Part shown: in pieces, positions 7,864 through 16,525 of the stretch
Layout: every line of letters starts with the position of its first letter
Numbering within the stretch: the stretch's first letter is position 1
Source: DATKZS01 sp035527835 [NCBI: bacterium]
GTDB lineage: Bacteria > RBG-13-61-14
Direction of reading: 5' to 3'
Length of the DNA stretch: 40,783 bases
NCBI GenBank assembly: GCA_035527835.1
Contig: DATKZS010000224.1
Location: 1 to 40,783, forward strand
Translations under genes and position numbers: made by a program
The notes under the pieces: generated by a model
Told to the model about the DNA's origin: nothing
Seen by the model: the letters and a program-made list of their open reading frames with translations, nothing else
Database searches by the model: none

Positions 7864-10860
7864 TCACCATCCCAGTGTCTTCTTGTAAGACCTCTTAAGA
7901 TCGCCCACGTCCGCGTCGAGGATGACGTCGCCGGATGGTCCGCGGGCCATGAGTCGGCCGGTGTCGGTCACTTTGCCGATGAGGTCAATGGGTTCTCCGG
8001 CCATGATTTTCTCGAAGGCGTCGCGGCTCGTGGGGGCCACGGTGACCACGAAGCGGGAGAGGCTTTCGGAGAAGAGGATTTTATAAGAGGGCAGGGGGCA
8101 TTCGCGGGGTAAAGATGAGAGGTCGAGGGACAGGCCGCACTCGGCGGCCATGGCCATTTTGGCGAGGGTGAAGGCGAGTCCGCCGGGGCCAATGGGCGCG
8201 CAGCTCGCGAGCAGTCCGTTCTCGATGGCGCGAAAGATCTTGCCGTAGCGAGCGCGGGCCTGGAGCGCGTCCAGGCGTGGGACGTTCAACCCGACCAGGC
8301 GCTCTTTGCCGTCGCGCTCTCCCAGGTAGGCGTAATACTCGGAGCCTCCGAGCTCGTCGCGGGTCGTTCCGATCATGTACACGAGGTCGCCCAAGATTTT
8401 CGGGTCAAGCGTGACGCATCGGCGCACGTCGGGGACGATGGCGAGGCTGGAGATGAGGAGCGTGGGCGGGATGGAGATTTTGACGGGATTGTCCAGGGCA
8501 TCGTAGCCCTTGAAGTCGTTGAACATGCTGTCCTTGCCGGAGATGAAGGGCGCGGCGAAGAGGGAGGCGGCGTCGTAGCAGGCGCGGGCGGCGCGTTTGA
8601 GCTGGCCCAGGCGCCCGGGCTCGTTGGACGAGCACCAGCAGAAGTTGTCGAGGATGGCGACGCGGTCCGGGTCCGCGCCCACGGCGACGACGTTCTTGAT
8701 GGCGGTATCAATGCCGGCTTGGGCCATGGCGTATGGATCAATGTCGCCGTACCAGGGATGGATGCCGGAGGACAGGGCAAGGCCGGCCATGGAATCGAGC
8801 AGGGGTCGGACCACGGCGGCGTCCTGGTGCACGTCGAGGTTCAGGCCGACGAGCGGCTTGATCACGCTTGTGCCCTGGACCTCGTGGTCATACTGGCGGA
8901 CCACGTACTCGCGGGAGCAGAGGTTGAGTCGGCCGGCCATGGCGATGAGGTCGGAGGTGTAATCTTCTTTTTCCTCGATCTCCGGCTCTTCGAGCTCGGG
9001 CGGCGACCATGACGATTTGAGCTTGAGCTGGGGCGCGCCGTCATGGAGGAAATGCATGTCCACGTCCATGACGGTCCTGTTGTCGAATAAGACGCGGCAG
9101 CGGGAGGAGTCGGTGAACCTTCCGATCACGGTGGCCTCCACGTCGTGTCGCTTCATGACGGCCATGAACTGGTCGAGGTTTTCTGGAAGCACGGCGTAGG
9201 TCATGCGCTCCTGGCTCTCGGAGATCCAGGTCTCATAGGGGAGCAGCCCGGCGTACTTGACCGGGACCTTGCTAAGCTCGACTTCGAGGCCTCCGCTCTG
9301 GCGGGCCATCTCTCCGACCGAGCTGGACAGGCCGCCGGCGCCGTTGTCGGTGACCGAGGTGTAGAATCCCTGGTCGCGGAGCTCGAGCTGGGCATCGTGC
9401 ATTTTCTTCTGGGTGATGGGGTCGCCGATCTGGACGGCGGAGGCCGGGCTGCCCTCGTGGAGTCCTTCGGAGGAGAAGGTGGCGCCGTGGATGCCGTCCT
9501 TGCCCACGCGTCCGCCGGCCATGACGATGAGGTCGCCGGGGCGGGCGTTCTTCTCGTGCGAGCCGCGTCCGTTCAGCGAATGGGGGATGAGGCCCACGGT
9601 GCCGACGAAGACGAGCGGCTTGCCCATGTAGCGCCTGTCAAAGAAGATGAAGCCCCAGGGCGTGGGGATGCCGGACTTGTTGCCGCCGTGCTCGACGCCG
9701 ACGCGCACGCCCTCGAAGATGACCTTGGGATGGAGCACGGGATTTTTCGCGCCCTTGCCGCGGAAGGGCAGCTCGCCTTGGTAATAGGGGTCGCCGAAGC
9801 AGAAGCCGTACATGTTGATGGCGAGCTTGGCGCCCAGGCCGGTGCCCATGGGGTCGCGGTTCACTCCGACGATGCCGGTGATGGCGCCGCCGTAGGGGTC
9901 GAGGGCGGAGGGGCTGTTGTGGGTCTCGACCTTGTAGCACACGTCGTAGTCGTCGGTGAAGCGGATCACGCCGGAGTTGTCGGAGAACACGGACACGCAG
10001 AAGTCCCGCGCTCCCATCCGCTCGCGGACCTCGCGGGTCGCGGCCTTGATGTAAGTGTTGAAGATCGAGTCCACCTCGTCCAGCCGCGCGGCGAAGATGG
10101 TGTGCTTGCAGTGCTCGGACCAGGTCTGGGCCAGGGCCTCGATCTCGACGTCGGTGGGCTTTCTGCCCTCGTTGCGGAAGTAGTCGCGGATGACGTGGAG
10201 GAATTCGAGGTCAAGGGCGAGCGGCCCGCGCCGGACCTCATGCCCGCTCTCGTCAACGTGGTCGAACACGCCGTCCTTGCCCAGCCGGATGAGCTCTTCG
10301 TCGGAGACTTCGAGGTCCACCTCGTCCACCCGGCCGCTGGCCAGGAGCTTGACCTTCGGGACCCACGGGTCCATGCCGCCGCCGTCCTCGAACTGCTCGA
10401 AGCTCTTCACCTGCACGCGCTCGATCAGCGGGTTATGGAGCCAGGCCGCGATCTTGTCCACCCGCTCGCGCGTGAGCGCGCCCTTGAGCAGGTATTGGCG
10501 GGCGTAATAGACGCCTTCATCGCCGGTGAAGCCCGTCTTGAGCAGGTCCTTGACGGCCTCCCGCGCGGTGTTGCCCACGTTGTCGGTGACTCCGGGCAGG
10601 AACCCGATCTCGATGGCCCAGTCAAAGTCCTGGCCCACCGGCCGTCCGGCGGCGGACTCCTGGTTCAAGGGATCGGTGAGCAGCTCGATGAGACATTTCC
10701 GGATGTCCTCTTCGGAGAGGTCCTTGTCAATGGTGTAAACGTCCACGGCATGGACGGCTTGGAGATGAATGCCCAGGTCCTGCTCGAGGCGCCGTTTCTT
10801 GGCTGCTCCGATGGCGTCGGTGACGCCGGGCTTGAATCTTACTTCAATGCGCTTCACCAT
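7864..10860 (-). CDS. purL: Phosphoribosylformylglycinamidine synthase, PurS-PurL fusion
   Basis: Synthetase subunit of purine biosynthesis step 4 (FGAR to FGAM, using ATP and ammonia), cytoplasmic, 998 residues. Residues 1-75 and about 85-165 are two PurS-like repeats, each with a PGVTD motif (KPGVTDAIG, LPGVTDNVG). A linker and the PurL body with two AIRS-type halves follow (WSEHCKHT near 250; GDPYYQGELPFRG; GQ-poor C-end KKTLGW). There is no glutaminase domain, so a separate PurQ should exist; it is not in this window. An in-frame ATG at 10959 exists, but the start at 10860 is preferred. It has a Shine-Dalgarno (CAGGAGCAGGAAC), the PurS fold begins right there, and the promoter at 10909-10937 lies inside the longer frame. 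It is divergent from gpsA. Confidence 0.92.
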   Translation of the reverse strand: MVKRIEVRFKPGVTDAIGAAKKRRLEQDLGIHLQAVHAVDVYTIDKDLSEEDIRKCLIELLTDPLNQESAAGRPVGQDFDWAIEIGFLPGVTDNVGNTAREAVKDLLKTGFTGDEGVYYARQYLLKGALTRERVDKIAAWLHNPLIERVQVKSFEQFEDGGGMDPWVPKVKLLASGRVDEVDLEVSDEELIRLGKDGVFDHVDESGHEVRRGPLALDLEFLHVIRDYFRNEGRKPTDVEIEALAQTWSEHCKHTIFAARLDEVDSIFNTYIKAATREVRERMGARDFCVSVFSDNSGVIRFTDDYDVCYKVETHNSPSALDPYGGAITGIVGVNRDPMGTGLGAKLAINMYGFCFGDPYYQGELPFRGKGAKNPVLHPKVIFEGVRVGVEHGGNKSGIPTPWGFIFFDRRYMGKPLVFVGTVGLIPHSLNGRGSHEKNARPGDLIVMAGGRVGKDGIHGATFSSEGLHEGSPASAVQIGDPITQKKMHDAQLELRDQGFYTSVTDNGAGGLSSSVGEMARQSGGLEVELSKVPVKYAGLLPYETWISESQERMTYAVLPENLDQFMAVMKRHDVEATVIGRFTDSSRCRVLFDNRTVMDVDMHFLHDGAPQLKLKSSWSPPELEEPEIEEKEDYTSDLIAMAGRLNLCSREYVVRQYDHEVQGTSVIKPLVGLNLDVHQDAAVVRPLLDSMAGLALSSGIHPWYGDIDPYAMAQAGIDTAIKNVVAVGADPDRVAILDNFCWCSSNEPGRLGQLKRAARACYDAASLFAAPFISGKDSMFNDFKGYDALDNPVKISIPPTLLISSLAIVPDVRRCVTLDPKILGDLVYMIGTTRDELGGSEYYAYLGERDGKERLVGLNVPRLDALQARARYGKIFRAIENGLLASCAPIGPGGLAFTLAKMAMAAECGLSLDLSSLPRECPLPSYKILFSESLSRFVVTVAPTSRDAFEKIMAGEPIDLIGKVTDTGRLMARGPSGDVILDADVGDLKRSYKKTLGW

Positions 10861-10908
10861 GTTCCTGCTCCTGAGAATTCTGGTCCGGTCTCGCGGACGC
10901 TGCAGGCC

Positions 10909-10937
10909 ATTATGGCAAAACGGGGATGAATGTTCAA
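10909..10937 (-). promoter_or_regulatory. Sigma-70 promoter of purL
   Basis: On the minus strand TTGAAC (10937-10932), a 17-base spacer and CATAAT (10914-10909). The predicted leader is about 42 nt. The site also argues against the longer purL reading frame. I see no PurR-like palindrome. Confidence 0.6.
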
Positions 10938-11070
10938 TCCGGGAAGGCGGATCATGCATCTAAAGGAGGGAAGGGGGCTTTGCGGCCTTGACCGGGTTGC
11001 GGCTTGCGGGAGGTTGGGTGTTGGGTTATTTTGAGGACATGCAGGAATTGCGAGGGAGGAGAGCCCGGCG

Positions 11071-12075
11071 ATGAAGGTTGCGGTGATCGGCGGCGGCGCG
11101 TGGGGCACGGCGCTGGCCCAGCTTTGCGCGGAGAACAAGCACCGGACGCGGCTGTGGGTTTACGAGGCGGAGGTTGCGGCGGACGTCCGGGAGCGTCGGG
11201 AGAACACGATGTATCTTCCCGGCATCCCGCTCTCGGCGGCGATCGAGCCGACCAACGACATGGCCTATGCGCTTACGGGCGCGGAGCTGGTGCTCTCGGT
11301 GGTGCCTTCGCACCTGGCGCGCAAGGTGCTGCACGAGGCGGCGCCGTTCATCCCGCGCAATGCGATCCTGGTGACGGCGACGAAGGGGATCGAGGACGAG
11401 AGCCTGCTCACGATGACGGGTGTGATCGAGGAGGTGGCGCCGTCGGAGATTCACCGCAAGGTGGTGGCGCTTTCGGGTCCGAGCTTTGCCCGGGAGGTTG
11501 CGCTGGGTGTCCCGACGGCGGTGGTGGCGGCGTGCCGTGACATCCGGGTGGCGGAGGAGGTGCAATACGCTTTGTCGTCGGACAGCTTCCGCATCTATTC
11601 GCAGACGGACGTGATCGGGGTCGAGCTGGCGGGAGCGATCAAGAACCCGGTGGCGATCGCGGTGGGAGTGGCGGACGGGATGGGCCTGGGCCTCAACACC
11701 CGGGCGGCCATCATCACGCGCGGCCTGGCCGAGATGGCGCGGCTGGGCGTCCGGATGGGCGCGAACCCGATGACGTTCGCGGGGCTCGCGGGACTGGGCG
11801 ACCTGGTGCTGACCTGCACCGGCGACCTGTCGCGCAACCGGCAGGTGGGCCTCAAGATCGGGCAGGGCAAGACGCTCAACGAAATACTGGGAGGGACCAG
11901 GAGCGTGGCGGAAGGCGTGAGGAACGCGGCCACGGTGTACAAGCTGACGCAGAAGATGGAGGTCTCGATGCCGATCATCGAGCAGATTTATCTCTTGCTC
12001 TACGCCGAGAAATCGCCGAAGATGGCGGTGCACGACCTGATGACGCGGCGGCTCCGGAGCGAGATAGGACTTTAA
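11071..12075 (+). CDS. gpsA: NAD(P)H-dependent glycerol-3-phosphate dehydrogenase
   Basis: Makes sn-glycerol 3-phosphate from dihydroxyacetone phosphate for phospholipid synthesis; cytoplasmic, 334 residues, the normal family length. The N-terminal Rossmann motif is VIGGGAWGTALA (residues 5-16). The signature LSGPSFAREVA follows in the middle, and the catalytic Lys is K191 in GAIKNPVAIAVG. The substrate-site stretch GLGLNTRAAIITRG is intact. The ribosome site GGGAGGAGAG lies 8 bases before the ATG. It stands alone on the plus strand, divergent from purL; the mobile repeat at 12093 starts 17 bases after its stop. Confidence 0.95.
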   Translation: MKVAVIGGGAWGTALAQLCAENKHRTRLWVYEAEVAADVRERRENTMYLPGIPLSAAIEPTNDMAYALTGAELVLSVVPSHLARKVLHEAAPFIPRNAILVTATKGIEDESLLTMTGVIEEVAPSEIHRKVVALSGPSFAREVALGVPTAVVAACRDIRVAEEVQYALSSDSFRIYSQTDVIGVELAGAIKNPVAIAVGVADGMGLGLNTRAAIITRGLAEMARLGVRMGANPMTFAGLAGLGDLVLTCTGDLSRNRQVGLKIGQGKTLNEILGGTRSVAEGVRNAATVYKLTQKMEVSMPIIEQIYLLLYAEKSPKMAVHDLMTRRLRSEIGL

Positions 12076-12092
12076 AAAGTAAAAAGGAAAAA

Positions 12093-12346
12093 CAGTGCTG
12101 TCCAAAATAAACGGACCGGAGAACCGCCAAGACGCCAAGAGCGCCAAGGATTATTTTTTAACATGATTTAAAGAGGGCTTGGGTGCGAATGTTTCTTGCT
12201 TGGCGCTCCCGTCGGTCGGTTCGCCAAGCCGGTTGGGGCCAACGCTCCCGAGTTGTTCTTTGCTGGGCCGCCAAGAAACATCAGGTTTTACTTGGCGATC
12301 CTTGGCGTCTTGGCGGTTTTCTTACGGCCTATTTTGGACAAGAGTG
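12093..12346. repeat. Complete CGCCAAG palindromic mobile element, copy 2
   Basis: An element of about 254 bp with inverted ends. The left end is CTGTCCAAAATAAACGGACC, then CCGCCAAGACGCCAAG. The right end, read on the other strand, is TTGTCCAAAATAGGCCG, then the same CCGCCAAGACGCCAAG. Positions 12093-12229 match 137-1 at about 97%. The 13-mer AAAAAGTAAAAAG occurs on both sides (12074-12086 and 12351-12363) and may be a target duplication, though A-rich sequence weakens this. It separates gpsA from the ATPase gene. Confidence 0.75.
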
Positions 12347-12385
12347 AAGGAAAAAGTAAAAAGTCGAGAATCACAAGGGTGGAGG

Positions 12386-14233
12386 ATGGCCACGGAAAAC
12401 AACAATAATGCGGGCAAGAGCCTGATCGGGGACAGCAAGGTGATCACGATGGAGAGCATCACGGACCTGCTGCTCCGGGAGGGCGCGATGACGCTCACGC
12501 AGAAGAAGGAAGTGATCGTAAAGGAGCGGCCACAGCGGGCGCGCCTTGCCAAGCAACTGCGTGAGGTCCAGTTCGTGAGGAAGGGGCGGCCGCAGGTGCA
12601 GACCAGTCTGTCGCCGATCGAGGTCCTGGCCTCTTTTCAGCTCCCGATGCCTGACAGCGGGGGCAAGCTCCTCTTGGAGGACCGGATCATGCAGGCCCTG
12701 GCCAAGGATCTGGGCATGGAGTTCGTGAAGATAGACCCGACCAAACTGGACATGGACCTGGTGACGCGCACCATCTCGCGGGCGTTCGCCCGGCGGCACC
12801 GGATGGTCCCGATCGGTCAGGAGGAAGACACGCTGCTGGTCGCGGTGGACGATCCGTTCGACCAGGAGGGCCTGGACCTGATCCGGCAGGCCACCAAGAA
12901 AAAGCTCAAGCTCGCGCTGTCGTCGCCCTCCGACATCCGCAAGATCATCTCGGAGTTTTACGGGTTCCGTTCGTCGGTGGTGCGGGCGGAGCAGGAGCTC
13001 CAGCCGGGCGCGGAGATCCAGAACCTGGAGCAGTTCGTGGCCATGAAGTCGGACGGGTTCGACGCCCAGGACGCCCCGATCATCCAGGCGGTGGAGTACC
13101 TGTTCCGCTACGCCTATGAGCAGCGGGCCTCCGACATCCACGTCGAGCCCAAGCGCGACTCGAGCCTGGTGCGCTTCCGTATTGACGGGATCCTGCACGA
13201 CATCCACAAGGTGCCGCGGGTGGTGCACCAGGCCGTGGTGAGCCGGATCAAGATGCTCTCGCGCATGGACATCGCCGAGAAGCGCCGGCCCCAGGACGGG
13301 CGCATCAAGACGGAGTACCGGGACAAGGAGGTCGAGCTCCGCGTCAGCACCATGCCGGTGGCCTTCGGCGAAAAGGTGGTGGTCCGGATCTTCGACCCCG
13401 AAGTGCTGATGCAGGACCTGACCGAGCTCGGGTTCTACGAGCGCGAGTTCAAGCTGTTCAACGAGTTCATCTCGCGGCCCAACGGCATGATCCTGGTGAC
13501 CGGGCCCACCGGCTCGGGCAAGACCACCACGCTGTACTCCGCGCTCCGGGCCGTGAGCTCTCCGGACATCAACATCGTCACCATCGAGGACCCGATCGAG
13601 ATGATCTACGAGGAATTCAACCAGGTGGGGGTCCAGCCGCGCATTGACGTCACGTTCGCGTCCGCGCTGCGCACCATCCTGCGCCAGGACCCGGACGTGA
13701 TCATGGTGGGCGAGATCCGCGACCACGAGACCGCGGCCAACGCCGTGCAGTCCGCCCTCACCGGCCACCTCGTGCTCTCCACCCTGCACACCAACGACTC
13801 CGCCACCGCGGTCACGAGGCTTTCCGAGCTCGAGATCGAGGCCTTCCTGATCGCCAGCACGGTGGTGGGGGTGATGGCGCAGCGGCTGGTGCGCAAGATC
13901 TGCCCGCACTGCAAGACCGAGACGTTCCTGGGCGCGGACGAGCTCCGGGCGCTGCGCATCCCGGTCAAGGACGAGAAGCAGCGGGTCAAGGTCTGGTACG
14001 GCGCGGGATGCCTCGACTGCCGCAGCACCGGATACTTCGGCCGCACCGGTATCTTCGAGGTCCTGCCGGTCAGCCCCAAGGTCATGAAGCTCATCCGCGA
14101 TAACGCCGACGCCGCCCGCATCCAGAAGGCGGCCCAGGAGGAGGGCATGATGCTGCTCCGCGAGGTCGCGATCAAAAAACTGGGCGAGGGCGTCACCACC
14201 TTCGACGAAGTGGTCAGGGTGACCGCGCTTTGA
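12386..14233 (+). CDS. GspE/PilB-type secretion or pilus-assembly ATPase
   Basis: A 615-residue hexameric ATPase that would power type IV pilus extension or type II secretion at the inner membrane. A T2SSE/MshEN-type N-domain (about 75-210) precedes the catalytic part. Walker A is GPTGSGKT (373-380), the Asp box lies at TIEDPIEMIYEEFNQ, Walker B in ILRQDPDVIMVGEIRD, and the His box is GHLVLSTLHTND. Two Cys pairs (CPHC near 505, CLDC near 541) form the usual zinc-binding C-module. The start is chosen at 12386 (MATENNN) because GGGTGGAGG directly precedes it and the longer frame runs through the mobile repeat. No pilC, pilT, pilin or gsp genes lie nearby, so PilB versus GspE cannot be settled. 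Confidence 0.88.
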   Translation: MATENNNNAGKSLIGDSKVITMESITDLLLREGAMTLTQKKEVIVKERPQRARLAKQLREVQFVRKGRPQVQTSLSPIEVLASFQLPMPDSGGKLLLEDRIMQALAKDLGMEFVKIDPTKLDMDLVTRTISRAFARRHRMVPIGQEEDTLLVAVDDPFDQEGLDLIRQATKKKLKLALSSPSDIRKIISEFYGFRSSVVRAEQELQPGAEIQNLEQFVAMKSDGFDAQDAPIIQAVEYLFRYAYEQRASDIHVEPKRDSSLVRFRIDGILHDIHKVPRVVHQAVVSRIKMLSRMDIAEKRRPQDGRIKTEYRDKEVELRVSTMPVAFGEKVVVRIFDPEVLMQDLTELGFYEREFKLFNEFISRPNGMILVTGPTGSGKTTTLYSALRAVSSPDINIVTIEDPIEMIYEEFNQVGVQPRIDVTFASALRTILRQDPDVIMVGEIRDHETAANAVQSALTGHLVLSTLHTNDSATAVTRLSELEIEAFLIASTVVGVMAQRLVRKICPHCKTETFLGADELRALRIPVKDEKQRVKVWYGAGCLDCRSTGYFGRTGIFEVLPVSPKVMKLIRDNADAARIQKAAQEEGMMLLREVAIKKLGEGVTTFDEVVRVTAL

Positions 14234-14258
14234 GCCGGGAGATCAAGGAGAGGTTCAA

Positions 14259-14545
14259 TTTCGCACAGAGGCACAGAGAACACAGAGAAGAAAAAATAAA
14301 AAATCTCTGTACTGCTAACATGCAAGATGTATAAATTTCTTTGCACTTTGAGATGTTCGAACTATTTTTTTGACAGGATTAACAGGATTTACAGGATGCT
14401 CGGAAAGTGCAAGCTGATCTTCTTCCATCCGGTAAATCCTGTTAATCCTGTCAAAAAATCTTTTCATGATTTCAATGGAACTGCCAAGACCATGTTTTGG
14501 TTGCGGCCAAAGGCCGCGCGGGGATCTCTGTGCCTCTGTGTGAAA
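14259..14545. repeat. CACAGAGGCACAGAG inverted repeat containing a nested hairpin
   Basis: The outer arms TTTCGCACAGAGGCACAGAG (14259-14278) and TCTCTGTGCCTCTGTGTGAA (from 14525) are complementary over about 21 bases with one mismatch. A complete hairpin of another family sits inside (14365-14458), which implies one element inserted into the other. The whole fills the gap between the ATPase and the mqnA-like gene. Confidence 0.75.
14365..14458. repeat. AACAGGATTTACAGGAT hairpin repeat, copy 1
   Basis: The left arm TTTTTTGACAGGATTAACAG continues to 14397. The right arm 14427-14458 is its near-perfect complement, ending in TCAAAAAA. It is followed by a conserved tail TTTTCATGATTTCA. Other copies are at 26444-26529, 26753-26833 and 34360-34449. 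The long stem could also act as a bidirectional terminator. Confidence 0.85.
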
Positions 14546-14602
14546 CCATAAACTAAAAGACTCCTGCGTCTCTTGGTCTCGGGAAAAGGAATTATTGAGT
14601 CC

Positions 14603-15415
14603 ATGAGCAAGGTCCTTAGAATCGGCGAGTACCCGGCGCTCGGGACGATGCCGTATTATTTCCCGCTCAAGCACGTGTTCAACGAGCCGAACTGGACGTT
14701 CGTGCAGGGCCAGCCGGACGAGCTGGACGCGGCGCTGGCGCGGGGGGAGGTTGACGTGGCGCTGGCGTCGCCGCTGGCGATCGCGCAGGCTCCGCACGAC
14801 TACCTGATTTTTCCGGACCTGGGTTACGCCGGTCACGCGCACATCAAGGACATCCTGCTTTTTTCGGACCTGCTCTTGGACGACATGGACGAGATGACGC
14901 TGTCGCTGCAGGACGGTCACTCGGTGGCGGCGGCGATCATGCGCATCGTGCTCGGCCGCTACCTGCAATATCAGAACGATTTCATCATGGGCTGGGGCAA
15001 CGCCGAGGCGTACCTTTTAGCGGGCGACCCGGCGCTCCGCGAGCGGCTGCTGGCCCGGTACGCCTATGTCTACGACGTGGGCGACCTGTGGCGGCACTAC
15101 ACGGGCAAGGCCATGATCTATCACCTGTGGGTGGTGCGCAAGGAGTTCTCCCGCGAGAAGCTCAGCATGCTGGTGCTGTTCCAGCGGCTGCTCAAGCAGG
15201 CGGTGGCGGTGGCGCGCTCGGACTATGGCCGGCTCGCCTCGCTCCTGCCCGGATACGACTGGCTCAAGAAGCCGCTGTTCACCCAGCTCTGGAACCAGGT
15301 GGAGTACGAGCTCATGCCCGCGCACTTCGAGGGGCTGCACAAGTTTTACGAGGACTGCGCCGACCTCGGCCTGATCGAGGACGTCCCGGACCTGGAGTAT
15401 TTCGAACATGACTGA
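14603..15415 (+). CDS. mqnA: MqnA/MqnD-type menaquinone (futalosine pathway) protein
   Basis: A 270-residue protein of the periplasmic-binding-protein-like MqnA family. MqnA is a chorismate dehydratase that opens the futalosine route to menaquinone. The N-terminus KVLRIGEYPALGTMPYYFPL and the motif EVDVALASPLAIA near residue 50 fit the family pattern of an RIG start and a VDVALISP-like motif. The GHSVAAAIMRIVL stretch near 105 is the equivalent of the second-lobe signature. MqnD is closely related and cannot be excluded. The start is ATG 14603, behind AAAAGGAATT. No other mqn gene is present. The downstream gene overlaps by 8 bases, so the two are probably co-translated. Confidence 0.68.
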   Translation: MSKVLRIGEYPALGTMPYYFPLKHVFNEPNWTFVQGQPDELDAALARGEVDVALASPLAIAQAPHDYLIFPDLGYAGHAHIKDILLFSDLLLDDMDEMTLSLQDGHSVAAAIMRIVLGRYLQYQNDFIMGWGNAEAYLLAGDPALRERLLARYAYVYDVGDLWRHYTGKAMIYHLWVVRKEFSREKLSMLVLFQRLLKQAVAVARSDYGRLASLLPGYDWLKKPLFTQLWNQVEYELMPAHFEGLHKFYEDCADLGLIEDVPDLEYFEHD

Positions 15416-16130
15416 AAAAACCGCGGCCAGGGAGCATGGTTTGCGAGAGGGCATTCGAACGTGGGGCCTTGCGCTCATCGTCTCGGCGCTTTGCTTGGGC
15501 GGAACCATGTTCCTGCCCGGCCGGGCGCGCGGCGCGGACATCTACAAATACGCGGACGAGCGCGGGGTGGTGCACATCGTCCAGAGCCTGGACGAGGTCC
15601 CGCCCGCGTACCGCGGCAAGGCGGTGAAGGTGTCCGGGAGCGTGTCGGTGATCAAGGGCGGAGGAAACGGGTCTAACAGTGAAGGCGGCGGGTTTCAAGT
15701 GCCGGAGGCGCTGAAAGGGCTGTTCGGCGAGGCCGAGGATGTCCCGGCGCCCACGGCCTCGCGGACCCGGATCGTGATCTCCGAGCTGTGGCGCTCGCGG
15801 CTCGGGGTGAGCGCTTTTTTCGCGGCGCTGTTTTTCGCCGTGCTGGTGGCCGGCCAGGTGCTGGCGCGCGACGTGGTCAAGAAATCAAAGCGGTTCAATC
15901 ACCGGGCCCTGCTGGCGGCCTCGTTCCTTGCCTTCGTGTTCTTTCTCTGGCTCGGCCCGGCCGGGCGGCAGACGGCGCGTTTCCTCGAGGGCTGCCGGGA
16001 GAGGAGCGAGCAGGGGCTCATGATGCCTGGAATAAAGCCGGCCGAGCGGGAGCGGCTGGCGCGGTTCCGTAACCTCTGCTCCCGGTGGGAGGACCGCATG
16101 GAAGGCGCGGGGCAAGGGTCCGGGTCATGA
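15408..16130 (+). CDS. DUF4124-type membrane protein
   Basis: 240 residues. An N-terminal signal or anchor segment (about 18-43, ending ARGA) is followed by a short DUF4124-like module (DIYKYADERGVVHIVQ, about 45-75) in which a one-line substrate-like beta motif precedes a PPAYRGKAV stretch. A Gly/Ser-rich linker comes next. Two transmembrane segments follow (about 128-148 and 165-185), then a basic, Arg- and Glu-rich tail with two Cys. The start overlaps the mqnA-like stop by 8 bases. The family has no established function. The overlap suggests coexpression, not necessarily a menaquinone role. Confidence 0.7.
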   Translation: MTEKTAAREHGLREGIRTWGLALIVSALCLGGTMFLPGRARGADIYKYADERGVVHIVQSLDEVPPAYRGKAVKVSGSVSVIKGGGNGSNSEGGGFQVPEALKGLFGEAEDVPAPTASRTRIVISELWRSRLGVSAFFAALFFAVLVAGQVLARDVVKKSKRFNHRALLAASFLAFVFFLWLGPAGRQTARFLEGCRERSEQGLMMPGIKPAERERLARFRNLCSRWEDRMEGAGQGSGS

Positions 16131-16361
16131 GCATGGAACCAGCGCCGCTTTAACTCTGGGTTCTTCGCACTGGAGAATGGATAATATGTGCGGCGCGGAT
16201 CGCGTAGAGCGAAGGGCGAAGGGCGTAAATCAAATCGGCGCCAACATAGAGGTCTTTCACGCCCTCCGCCCTGCGCTCTACGCTCTACTCGCCTCCGGTT
16301 CCGCTCCCATGTTATGTTTCGGATCCACTCTGGAAGGTGAAGAGCCTAACTTTGATGCATC
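16131..16361. repeat. Intergenic stretch with a GTAGAGCG inverted repeat
   Basis: CGTAGAGCGAAGGGCGAAGG (from 16204) and its approximate complement CCTCCGCCCTGCGCTCTACG (to about 16281) form a long imperfect stem around a loop of about 45 bases. No convincing gene: a 74-codon frame at 16177 lacks a ribosome site and runs through the stem. Confidence 0.55.
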
Positions 16362-16381
16362 GCGCGCCTCCCGCGCTTTTT
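16362..16381 (+). terminator. Intrinsic terminator before the gcvH promoter
   Basis: GCGCG-CCTCC-CGCGC followed by TTTTT. The stem is short but GC-only. It insulates gcvH from the operon upstream. Confidence 0.5.
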
Positions 16382-16383
16382 AC

Positions 16384-16412
16384 TTGACATTGAGAATTTA
16401 AATTTTTAAACT
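16384..16412 (+). promoter_or_regulatory. Sigma-70 promoter of gcvH
   Basis: TTGACA (16384-16389), a 17-base AT-rich spacer, and TAAACT (16407-16412). The leader would be about 107 nt and GC-rich. It starts right after the upstream terminator. Confidence 0.6.
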
Positions 16413-16525
16413 TTCCGGGAAACGGGACTTGGCGGCGGGACCGGCGGGTTCGGGTTGCCCGGCGTCGGTTGTTAAGGCGGGGCCGGTTGCGGCGGGCCGA
16501 AGGCTGAGCAGGTAGAGGAGAGGTT

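Noticed and set aside
9145-10929. Long plus-strand frame opposite purL
   Set aside because: Antisense shadow of a well-conserved gene with Gly/Val/Asp-rich low-complexity translation.
10861-10959. N-terminal extension of purL
   Set aside because: The extension overlaps the promoter, has no family similarity, and a ribosome site supports 10860.
12371-13909. Minus-strand frame opposite the secretion ATPase
   Set aside because: Arg/His/Leu-rich shadow translation without motifs.
16177-16401. 74-codon plus-strand frame
   Set aside because: No ribosome site, and it crosses an inverted repeat, a terminator and a promoter.
16413-16525. Possible glycine riboswitch in the gcvH leader (CCGAAGG and GCAGGTAGAGG words)
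   Set aside because: The leader is too short and lacks the paired aptamer stems and the GGAYAGAG-type core; the words are probably chance.
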